Shown here: positions 40,019 to 50,306 of the stretch, one piece after another
Numbering within the stretch: position 1 is the stretch's first letter
How the letters are laid out: the number at the start of each line of letters is the position of its first letter
Source: Diacronema lutheri
Lineage: Eukaryota > Haptophyta > Pavlovophyceae > Pavlovales > Pavlovaceae
NCBI GenBank assembly: GCA_019448385.1
Contig: JAGTXO010000044.1
Location: forward strand, 186,001-250,000
Reading direction: 5' to 3'
Length of the DNA stretch: 64,000 nt
Notes under the pieces: model-generated
Told to the model about the DNA's origin: nothing
Database searches by the model: none
Seen by the model: only the letters and a program-made list of their open reading frames with translations
Position numbers and translations under genes: made by a program

Positions 40019-40731
40019 GAGTGCGCGTGCACCCCGTGGAGGGCGCGGCCAGTCGGACACTCTTCGCGACTGAGCTCGCCGCGGCATACCGTGCGCTGCG
40101 CCGGCGCGCTACTTGCCGTTGGCCGAGCTGCGGGTGTTGCGCACCGCCGTGTTGCGCAGCCAGCGGCTGGATGCGCCGGTGGCCGGAACCTTGGCGCGCT
40201 TTGGCTAAGCGACCTCGGCCTGCACAGACTCGAACGCGTGCGTAAACTCGAGGCGTTGCAGGTGGCGAGCACGTGAGTTCGCGTAGGAGGTCTTGTACTC
40301 GGTGGCCTGACTGTCGACCGACGAGAGCTTGGGCGAGTTCGGCGGCACGTTGGCTCACTTGGGCTCGGTGCGCGGCTCTGCCGGCGCGGGCGCGTGCGCG
40401 GGCGCGGGCGCGACGCTTCGGACTCGCTGCCCGGCTCTGCCTGTGCGGGCGCGATGCACTCGGACTCGATGCCCGGCTCTGCCTTCGTGGGCGCGGTCGC
40501 GGGCACGGGCGCGCCCTCGACCCCGTCGCGGTTGAAGACATCGAACTCGACGCACACGCCGTGGTCCTCGAAGTCGGTGGCCTCGCTGTCGTTCGCGTAA
40601 GCCTCGGGCGAACTCGCAACGAGCGACGACATCTCGGCGTGGAGCCAGCACATCTCATGCTGCACCGCGTGATCAGGTTCTCGAGCGCTCCGTTGAAAGA
40701 GTCACTCTCACGGAGGCGCTCGCTGCATTAC

Positions 40732-41353
40732 ACCAGATAGCCATCGAGCTTGTGAGCGTGCTCGTGCGCCCGTGCGAGGTCCTTGGAGAGCGCGTCGGCG
40801 CGCGCGCACATGCCGTCGCATGATTTGGCCGGTGTCATGCTGTGCTTCCAAGGCCTGGTGCTCGGCGTTGAGCGTGTCGTGATCCACGCGAACGAGCTGC
40901 AACCAGCTGCAGCAGCCGCGCGACGCCGCTGTCGCCGACGATGCGCTGGAGCATGTGGCCCATGAGGTGCGCGCGGCACGTGGCGAGCGCGACGTTCTCG
41001 CGCAGCAGCGCGAGGATCCGGGCGCCGCGGACGAGCCGGCCCATGCACTTGAGCGCGTAGATTCGGCCGCACATGCACGCGCCGACGACCGAGTCGGCGG
41101 GCCCGCCGTCGAGCCAAAAGTTGGCCTCGGCCGCATCGCGGCGGCGGGCGACGCGCTGAAGGATGCGCACGCGGTAGTGCCGGTCGACGAGCAGCTCGTC
41201 GCCGAAGATCTCGTCGGGCAGCAGCTCGGAGACGTTCTGGGGGTACATGTTGTGCGAGCGAGCACGCGACGAGATCTCGTCGGGCGTGCCGTCCGTTCGT
41301 TCAGAGCAGAGCGCGTCGGACCGGCAGACAGACGATGCAGCGCGCGAAGGCAC
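40732..41353 (-). pseudogene. Unrecognised, apparently degraded coding stretch
   Basis: Protein-like sequence on the minus strand (ELLPDEIFGDELLVDRHYRV, ARILALLRENVALATCRAHL, then coiled-coil-like DTLNAEHQALEAQHDTG and ARADALSKDLARAHEHAHKL) is spread over more than one frame. It has no continuous open frame and no introns that I can justify. No family is recognised. It sits in the repeat island left of the Pif1-type helicase remains and may be part of the same decayed element. The stretch 40019-40731 holds short Ala/Pro/Glu-rich repeats (GCTCTGCC units near 40380-40500) and nothing I can name. Confidence 0.3.
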
Positions 41354-41664
41354 CTGCAGCGCGCGGCGTGGCCTCGCGTGCCGTCACGAAGCCGCCTGCG
41401 CGCACTGCGGAGGCGGCGAGCGCGACGAGGGCGGGCGCGGACGAGGTGCTGAGCGGCGTCACGTACGCGCCCTCGCCCGCCGAGCTCGACGCCGCGGCGC
41501 TGACGATGCGCGCGGCATACCACACCGACCGCCTCTGAGACGATGCGCGGCGCCTGCGGAGGACTGGTCCGTTGGCGCGCAAACCGTGGGCGAAAGGGCG
41601 CGAAGCCAACGGCCGTCCGCGCACGTTCAAACGCGCGCATACGGGTGGCTTCCTCCCACCTTCG

Positions 41665-41985
41665 GCGCCGCTTTTCAAAAGGGTGTAGGGTGTAGGGTGT
41701 CGGATGCAAAACAAGCCCTCCCCACATTTGGGCCCGACGTCATTCCTTCTTCGAAGCCGTGACGTTACTCACATACGAGTACTTTTACTTAGTGTAGGAT
41801 GGATCTATTCTCTAAGTATTTACATAGTGTAGGGTGTAGGATAAGTACGGTTATGAAAGTCCCATAGGGGGAGAAGGAATGACGCTGTGACGGAAGAAGG
41901 AGTGACGTCGGGCCCAAATGTGGGGAGGGCTTGGTTTGCATCCTACACCCTACACCCTACACCCCTTTAGAAAGCGGCGGCGCCT
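41665..41985. repeat. MITE-like inverted-repeat element with TGTAGGG units
   Basis: Two arms of about 100 bp (about 41665-41768 and 41880-41985) are inverted copies: CGCCGCTTTTCAAAAGGGTG against the complement of ACCCCTTTAGAAAGCGGCG, and CCTCCCCACATTTGGGCCCG against its exact complement. Each arm holds three tandem heptamers TGTAGGG near its outer end. The 110-bp centre is AT-rich and has further AGTGTAGG motifs. There is no coding capacity. The arms differ at several bases, so it is not as young as the 26.5-kb TIR element. Confidence 0.75.
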
Positions 41986-42141
41986 CAGAGCATGGCGGCT
42001 CGACAGCATGGCGCCTCGACAGCATGGCGTCGTCCAGCGTCACGCCGCGTCGTGGTCCTGCCGCTCCTCCGTGGCGCACGGATGGCGCTCCTCCGTGACG
42101 CAGCCGAACGACGCCGCGGCGTCACGGCCCGGGCGCAGTCG

Positions 42142-44224
42142 CCATCCTGGACGCCACGGATGGCGAACCGGTCGACGAGATCCGGCACGAGGACGTCTGC
42201 GCCATCGCCACGCAGCTCGACTGCGTCTACACGGGGCTCACGGGCTCGATGTTTGGCACCAAGTGGAACGTGTGCGGGGTCATGCTCCCGAAGCGCGCCG
42301 AGCAGCGGCCGCAGCCCGGCTCGGACGCCTTCGCCTCGTACAGCGTGGCCGCCTGGGCCGACACGTTCGACTCCACGGGGCTGTACGTGCCCGACGAGCG
42401 CGAGCGCGCGGCGGCGCTCGCGGCGGTGGCCGGTCTGCGCACGGCGCGCGCGCCGGCCGGGCCGGGCGGGCGCGAGCTCGCGCGCGCGCAGGGCTACGAT
42501 CGCGCCGAGCAGGCTGCGAGCGCGGCGGCGGCGCGCGCGGCGATGGCCGAGACCGGCCAGCAGCGCGCGCTCCACGGCGCGGTCGTCGACTCGGCGCTGC
42601 GCGGCGTGGGCGACCGGCTGCACTTTTGCGACGCGCCGGGCGGCACGGGCAAGACGTTCGTCGAGCGCGCCATCATCGCCGCCGTGCGCGCGGATGGGCA
42701 CGCGGTCGTCGTGTGCGCGTCCTCGGGCGTCGCCGCCACGCTGCTGCCCGACGGCCGCACCTTCCACTCGACCTTCAAGGTGCCCGTCGGCGCCGACTCG
42801 GACGGGCAAGCCGTTCAATGGCGTGCCGCGCTCCGAGCGCGGGCGCTCCGTGGCCGCCGCGGCGAATGATCGTGGGGGACGAGGCGCCGATGCAGAAGCG
42901 GGGCCGCCTCGACTCGCTCGATCGGTGTTTGCGCGACGTGACGGGCGTCGACGAGCGCTTCGGCGGCAAGACGTTGCTGCTCGCCGGCGACTTTTGCCAG
43001 TGCTTGCCGGTGGTGCGGCGCGGCTCGCGCGCGCAGATCGTGCGCTCCTGCCTCGAGTACTCGGCATCGTGGCAGCACGATCGGCCGTACGCCTTGGTCG
43101 AGAACTCTCGCGCCTCGAACGCGGCGCGCGACACGGGCGACGCGCTCGGCGCGGGCGAGTGGGCGAAGCTGCCGCGCAGCCTCGGCGACGGCGCCTTTCC
43201 CGCGGCGGTGCCGCCTGCGGGGGCCATGCCCGGCGCATTCCCGCTCGATCCCGTGCAGCTGCCCGAGGCGTCTCGGCCTACCCGGCGGAGCTCGTAGCCA
43301 CTCGCCTCCTCTCGCTCGGCGAGGGGCTGTGCAGCGGCACGCGGCTGGTCGTGCGCGGCGTGCGCGCCGGCGGCCGGCTGCTCGAGTGCGCGCGACCCGG
43401 CGCGGCCGCCGGGCGCGACAGCACCGTGCTCATCGCGCGCATCGACCACCACTCGCCCGACGAGGGCACGTTCGCGTTTGCATGGCTGCACCGCCAGTTC
43501 CCGGTGCGGCCGGCGTAACAAGGCGCAGGGTCAAGCGCTCGGGTGCGCGGGCGTGTGGCTCGCCGAGCCGTGCTTCACGCACGGCCAGCTCTACGTGGCC
43601 GCTTCGCGCGTCGGGCACGCGTCGCGCATCCGCTTTGCGCTTGGCCCGGACCCTGTGACGCGCACCGTCGTCTTCAAAGAGGTGCTCCGCGCGGTCAGCG
43701 GTGGCGAGGCGGCGGCGGCGGCGGCGGCGTTCGCCGCGGCCGCCGTCGCCGCCGCGCGCGAATGCGCGGCGGCGGCGCGCGGTGGCGGCGGGCGCGGCGG
43801 GCGCGGCTCGGACGGCGCGCGCGGCGCCGGCGGCGGGCGGCGCGCTGGCGGCGGGCGCGACGCCGGCGCGCGGTGCTGCCCAGCACCCGCCGGCGCGACG
43901 CCCGCCGCGCCGCTCGCGGCCGACGCGCAGCCGGCGGGTGCTCGCCAACACCGCGCGCCGCGCGACTGGCCCGCGTACCTGCGCGCCCTTCTAGGGCGCG
44001 CAGGGCGGCGCCAATGCGGCCGGCAAGCAGGGGCCTCAAGCCGGCGCGCTGCCCGACGCCGCGTGGGTCGCCGCCGCGCGCGTGCCGTCGGCGCTGCCGC
44101 CGTCCGGCGTCGCGCTCGCGCCGCTGCCGCAACCTCAGCCGCCGCCGCCGCCGCCGCCTGCCGGCAAGCAGGGCAAGCGCGCAGCGGCGGCGACGGCGGT
44201 GCGCGGCCCGGCGAGCAAGCGGTA
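42142..44224 (+). pseudogene. Decayed Pif1-type helicase (Helitron-like)
   Basis: Motifs of a Pif1/Helitron-type SF1 helicase appear in order: LTGSMFGTKWNVCGVM, Walker A FCDAPGGTGKTFVE (about 42637), ASSGVAATLLPDGRTFHSTF (motif Ia region), Walker B as MIVGDEAPMQKR (about 42868), LLAGDFCQCLPVVRRGSRAQ, and near the C-terminus CFTHGQLYVAASRVGHASRI. They lie in different frames and the parts between do not join by plausible introns, so the gene is broken in several places. No HUH replication-initiator domain is seen in the window. The end of the region is an Ala/Gly/Arg/Pro-rich tail. It could be the remains of a Helitron or of a host Pif1 paralogue. Confidence 0.65.
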
Positions 44225-45405
44225 GCGGTGCCGCCGAGCCGGGGGCGGGCTCCGTGGGCGACGCGGCTTGGCCCGCCACTCGCACCACTCGCGCCGGGCG
44301 CGCACAACGCGCCGTGGTCCGCTGCGTGGCCGAGCGAAAATGCGGTCCTGGCTGCGGGGCGGATCCGACACGCCATGCGGGAGAGGCCGTACAGCGCGTG
44401 AGCTTGGGCCCGTGATTTATTACTCATGGATTTATTACTCATGCCATGGCGTCGCGCCACGATTACGCCCGTGGCCCCGGCCGCCAGCCTCGCGCCGCTA
44501 CGCCGTGTCGTCGCGGCCGGCGCACACAGCGAACTGTGTGTCCGCGGCACATGCCCGGCTGCTCGCGAGCTGCAAGCTTGCCGAACTGCTCGCGCTAAAA
44601 TGGCGCGTTGCGGGCGTGCCCGCGCACCGCGCGTATGTTCCGCGCGTTCCAGGCGCGCCGCGCCGCGCGCCGAAGCGGCGCGCGGCGCACGTGCGGCCGC
44701 GAGCCGAAGAGGGGCCGGCGCGACCGGCCGCGAGGCAGACGCAGACGCTCGGCGTGCCGGTCGACGCGTCGTCCAAATCCGCGTCGGGCGGATGCGCGCC
44801 TAGGCCGGCGCTGCGTGCAATCGGCGCGGGTCGCCGCCGCATGACGAAGCATGCTTCCATCCGGTGCTCGGCCACGCGCTCGGGCGTAACGTTCGCGCCT
44901 GTTCGGCCGAGGCGCACTCGCCGTCCCCTCGCGCCGGCAATGCGCGTGCGTGCCAGCACGCCGGCAGCGGAGGATGCCACGGCAGCGGCGAGCGGGTCCC
45001 CGCCGGTGTGCCGCTCGGCGCCCCGTCACGCGCAACGCGCGCGCCGCCCGCTGAACGCGCACAATTGCCTGGGCAAGATCGTCCCGCGCTCACGCCGCCG
45101 TCGCATCGTTCCATGCATGGCGCCCGGCTCGTCCGTACCGCTTTCGGGCAGTGCCGCGACGCCCTTTTTCAAAGGCGGGTGCCGCGCTGATTCGTCATCG
45201 GCCACCATCCATCTGGCCCTCTAAAGCCGGTTTGCGCGTGGGCGCCCGTCCGGTGCGAGAAGCGGCTCGCGTCCTCGCGCGGGGCGCCTCCGCGCCAGGC
45301 GCCCGGCGCGCGCTCGTCTTGCCGCGCCACCACGCTGATCTGCGCCCAACCCTCGCTCGCCTATTCCCCCGTCGTTTCTGCTGCGTAGCCCGCAACAGCG
45401 CGCGC
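44225..45405 (+). other. Non-coding-looking stretch before the giant gene
   Basis: These 1.2 kb have no recognisable protein content. ATTTATTACTCATG is tandemly repeated (44415-44428 and 44430-44443), an AT island in GC-rich sequence. The promoter and possibly early exons of the giant gene should lie here; the frame of its first exon is open back to 45151 without an ATG before 45406. Confidence 0.4.
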
Positions 45406-48400
45406 ATGACGCGTGCACGGCGCAGCGCCTGGAGCAACTTCCGAGTCGTCGGCCGGCAGCCTGTGGGGGGCGCGTTCATCGGCCCGATGTGGCCGGTGAG
45501 AGTGCCCGACGTGCCGCGTGGTGAGCGCCTGCACGGCTCGCCGGGTTCGGCGCGTTCCCAGTCGGCCTCTCTCCGACCCGCCGTAAACCTTGCGTGCGCA
45601 CCCCGCACACCCGGCGCTGCGCGGCGCGGCGCAGGCGTGAAAAACGAGGGCAACGCGTGCTACGTGAACGCCCTCGCGCAATCGCTCGTCGCCTTGAACG
45701 TGCTCCGTCCGATGCCCCGCTCCGCTTCGCGCCGTGCGGGAAGAGTCGAGAAGGCGCTTTTTCGGGACTTTGGCACGCTGCTCGAGGACACCGAGGCGCC
45801 GGCACAGCTGTGTCTTGTGTCCGTCGTCGACGTCATCTTGGGCCGTGGCACGCGAGGGACGCAGCAGGACGCTGCTGAGTTCTTCCAGATGCTACTCGGC
45901 CGAGTGCCCGGGCTCGCTGCTGCCTTCGAAGACGACAGACGCGTAGTGCTCGAGCCGATCGCTGTGGCCTCGAGCGAGCGCGGTGAGGGCATCGCCATCC
46001 TCGTCAGCATTGGCGGCGATGCGGCGCGCACGCTCGCACACGCTCTGGGGGGCGTCGCTGGGCCGCCGCAGGGTGGCAGCCCGGACGCGTGCCGCTCGGA
46101 CGTGCTCATGCCAGCCAGCATTGCCGTCGAGGTGCCGCGCACGACGCGCGGCAATGGCTCGCAGTGCAAGAACAAGCACGCGTTCGTGTGCGCGCCGCGG
46201 CTGCTACTCGGCGGGCGCGACTACCTCCTCGTCGCCGCCGTCGTGCACTTGGGCGAGGAGTCGACGAGCGGGCACCTTGTCGCCATCGTGCTCCGCAACG
46301 GGGCTTGGTTTCTGTGCGACGACGACAACGTGCGGCGGCGCGCACGGCCGCTTGGCGCCGCGACCGGCGGTTGATCGCAGCCGCAGCCGCCCCGTCCTCC
46401 CGCGCGGCACGCGCGCGTGGCCTGAAAGCTCGCGCCGCGCGCCTGCCGCACGCACGCGCGTTGCCCGCGCAGATGCACAACTTGTCTCAGTCCGACGCGC
46501 TGGCGTGGGCAAGTGGTGCGAGCATGCTCTTCTACAGCCGGCTCGACGCGGAACCGTTGGACCCGGCGCTGGGCTCAGCGTCACCGCCGTCGGCCGCATC
46601 GCCTGCGTGGCCGAGCTCGGCGCCCGACGCGCCGACCCTGTCGGCAGCCTGGTCGCGGGTGCGGCAGATGGCAGCGGTGCCAACAGATGCGACGATCGGC
46701 ATCGCGGAGACGGCTGCAGACACCTCTGCGGCGGCGATCGGCCCAGCTGCGTGCGAGGCCCGCCAAGTTGTCTCCGCGACGCGCGCATTGCCAATGGCGG
46801 TGAGTGCCTCGCACGCGCACGCCGTCCGCTGTCCACAGCGTGGCGCCCGGCGCTTGCGTTCGCGCCAGGTAAAGTTTGCGCGTATAGCGTGCAGCACCCT
46901 CACGCATCCCCTACGCCTCCCGCCCGCCCGACCTCTTGCCCGCCGGCCGCGCGCAGGACCAGCGCACGCCAATTGTTGGGCGCGGCCAAATCTGGGCATG
47001 CGCAAATTTTGAGCCGGCAGCGGAGGGCGGGGATGCGCAGCACAACTGGCGCAAGCGCACGTGGTGCCCGCAGCACGAGCAGCGCGAGCAGCGCGAGCAG
47101 CGCGAGCAGCGCGAGCAGCGCGAGCAGCGCGAGCAGCGCGAGCAGCGCGAGCAGCGCGTGCAGCGCGTGCAGCGCGAGCAGCGCGAGCAGCGCGAGCAGC
47201 GCGAGCAGCCCTGGCAGCCAGCGCGGCCAGGCCTCGGCGCGGGCGCTGGCGTTCGGCCCGCTGCTCTGCCGCCGAGCCATCCGCGCGCCAGCATGCGCGC
47301 GAGCAACCGCTTCGAGCCGCTCTTGTTGGCCGAGGCGGACGTGCCCGCCACCGAGCCCGCCGCCGCCCAGCCCGCCGCCCAGCCCGCCGCCGAGCCCGCC
47401 GCCAAGCCAGCCGCTGCCAAGCCCACCGCCGAGCCCGCCGCCCAGTCCACGGCCCAGCCTCCCACCGTGCCTGACGCCAAGCCAGCCGACCAGCCCGCCG
47501 TCAAATGCGCTGCCGCCAAGCGCGCTGACGACCGCATTGCTGCCGCTGAGGTAGGCGCCGTCGCCGCCACGCTTGCCGCCGCCACCGAGCCTGGCGGCGT
47601 TGCCGAGCTCGCCGCCGCCGCCGACGAGGGCTGCAGGGCGCGTGCCGACGCGCTCGCCAAGCGCGAGACCCGCCGCGCGCTCCACCGCGAGCAGCTTTTT
47701 CGCGAGGACAAGCGCGCGGCCGGCCGCCTGATCGAGCAGTGCGCGCTGGGCTCTGCGGACGATGCAGCGCGCGCGCGCGCCCTGCTCGAGCGCGTCAAGG
47801 CGCGTGGCCACGCGCTGCCTCCGCACCTGCTGCGGTCGCTGCGCGACCTCGCGTCGCCGCGGCTCGCGCTCGCCGCTGAGGCGGCGGGCGTGCTCGCCGC
47901 GTCCGAGATGGGCGAGGCGGACGCACCTGCGGAGGCGCGCGCGCTACTCATGCACGCCGAGGCCGTGGGCGCCCACCTGCCCGCGCACACAGAGCTCGCG
48001 CTGCGCCGCGCCTGCATCCCCACCGCCGAGCAGGCGGAGCTGCTCGCGACTGCGCGCGAGCTGCTCGCGCCGCGCGACCCCGAAGGCTCGGTGGCTCCGG
48101 CGGGCGCGCGTGCCGAGTGCGACGGCGCCGCGCTCGGCACTCGCGCGCGCGAGCTCCTCTCGCGACTCGACGAGGCGCACCTCGACGTGCAGCCCTGCAT
48201 TGCGCGGCAACTGCGCCGGCTCGCCGCCACCGAGCCAGACGCAAGTTCGAGCGCTGCGCTCGCCGCCACGCCCGGCACCGCCGGTCGCGCGGCCGCCGAG
48301 CCGCGGCGCGCGTGGCGCCCGCGCGGGTGGCGTCTCGCGGTAGGCGCAAAGGGTGCGCGCGCGCGCGCGCGCGCCGCGGCTGCTCCGCTCGACACGGCGC

Positions 48401-50258
48401 CGCCCGCGGCGGCCGGCGCCGTCCCGCCGCTCGAGCCGCAGCCCGAGCGCCGTGCAGCCGACGCCGCGGCCGCCGCAGCGGCGCCGGCGGCCGGCGACGA
48501 CGGCGTGGCACGCGCGCTCGCAGCCGCAGCGCGCGGCGACGGCCTCGACGGCGTCGATGGCGCCGACGACCTCGTTTGCGCGCCGTGCGACCGAGGCTGC
48601 GCGCACGCACGCGACGGCGGCTGCTGCGAGCCTGCCGCGCGCAGCTCGCCCGACCAGTGCCCGCGCGCACCGCCGCGGCGCGCACGGCGGGCGGCAAAGC
48701 GCGCGCGCGACCGGCTGCGGAGATCAATCGACAGGTCAGAGCGGGCTGTCGGCCGCCGATTGCGTGGCGGCGACGCGCGCCGCGAGCGCAAGCGCAGGTG
48801 CGCGACGGGCGGCCAGCACGCACCGCAGCCGCTCCGCCGCGCGAGTCGCAGCCCGCCGTCGCGCACCGATCGGCCCTCGGCCGAGCATGCCGCCGAGCCT
48901 GCCGCCGAGCCCGACAGCCCCCACCGCCGCCCGTGTGCCGGTGCCGCCGTCGCCGTCGCCACTGTCCGGTGCGCCGTCGGCATCTTCGCGAGTGTCGTCG
49001 CCGCCTCTGCCGTCCGGGCCGCCATTGCTCCGGCCGCTCGCCCGTCTGCAGCCACCGCCTTTTGGCTCGTCGCCGTGTGCTCGGCCGCCGCATGGGCCGC
49101 CTTCGCCTCCGCCGCCCGCCCGACCGCCGCCTTGGCCGCGCCGCAGCCTGCCACGCAATCGTCGGCCGCCGAGCCCACCGCCGCCGCGCCAGCCCCCGCC
49201 CAGCCCGCCGCTGCCGAGCCAGCCGCTGCCCAGCCCGCCGCGGCCGAGCCCGCCGTGGCGCAGCGCGACGTCCAGTCCGCCGCCCCGGCGCTGCTCGCGT
49301 GGGCGGGCGACGCGGCTGCGCTCCGGCTGGCCGATGCCGCCGCGCGCGCCGGCATCCCGCAGGCAGAGGTGGACTGCATTGCGGGCGGCGACATGCTCGC
49401 CTCCACTGTGGACGCTTGCTGCGAGGTCGTGCTGCGCGTGCACGGGCAGGCCGGCGAAGGGCGCGTCTGCCACGTACCGCTTGCCGCTCAGCCCGCGGTG
49501 TTCCAGGACGGCGCCGAGCGCGCCGCGCTGCTGCACCGCCTGCACAGCGAGGCGACGACGCAGGCGGTCATCGGCATGTGGAGCCCGCCGGGCGGGCGCG
49601 GCGGTGCGGGCAGTGACGATGGCACGCCGCCCGCTTCCGGCCATTTCACCGCGTTGCGCCTCGTGCGCGTCGCGCGCGCGGGCGAGCATCGCTACGACGC
49701 GGTGCTTGTCGACACGCTCGCGTCGCCGAGCAGGCAGGCGCTCAAGCGTGCCAGGTCGATAACCGCCACGCTGCACGCGGCGGGCCTCGACGTCTTGCCC
49801 GTGCGCCGCGCGCGGCTGCTCGACAACGCGGCGCAGCGTGGCGCGACGTGCGGCCTCGCCGTGGTGGGCGCGCTCAACGACGCCGCGCTCGCTGCGGCGG
49901 GCGGTGCATCCGCGCCGCGCACGTTCAGCGTGGCGGACATGTACGCTGTTGGCGAGCACCTCCGCGTCGCGTTGACTGGCGCGGTCAGCGGGCGTGCGCC
50001 GAGCGGCGCCTGCGCCGGGGCGGGCGCGGTGCGCGGCGGGGGCAGCCGCGATCGCGCTGCCGAAGCGCCGCGGCAGACGCGCGGCGCCAAGGCCGCCGCA
50101 GACGCCGCCGCCGCTGCCGCCGTTCCGCCGCCGCCGCCACCTCCGCCGCCCGCGCTGGGCGCCGCCGCCGCCACCACCACCGCCGCTGCCGCTGCTGCCG
50201 CCGCCGTGGCCGCGCCGCCACCGCCGCCACCGCCGCCGCGTGCCGGCGACGAGGGCGA

Positions 50259-50306
<48 letters not shown>

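Noticed and set aside
40322-40665. Acidic minus-strand frame (DSEATDFEDHGVCVEF) as a separate gene
   Set aside because: Short, partly made of GCTCTGCC-type repeats, with no start context or continuation that I could support.
47077-47208. Short regular repeats suggesting a CRISPR array
   Set aside because: Units are 9 bp with no spacers, lie in a coding frame, and the genome is eukaryotic.
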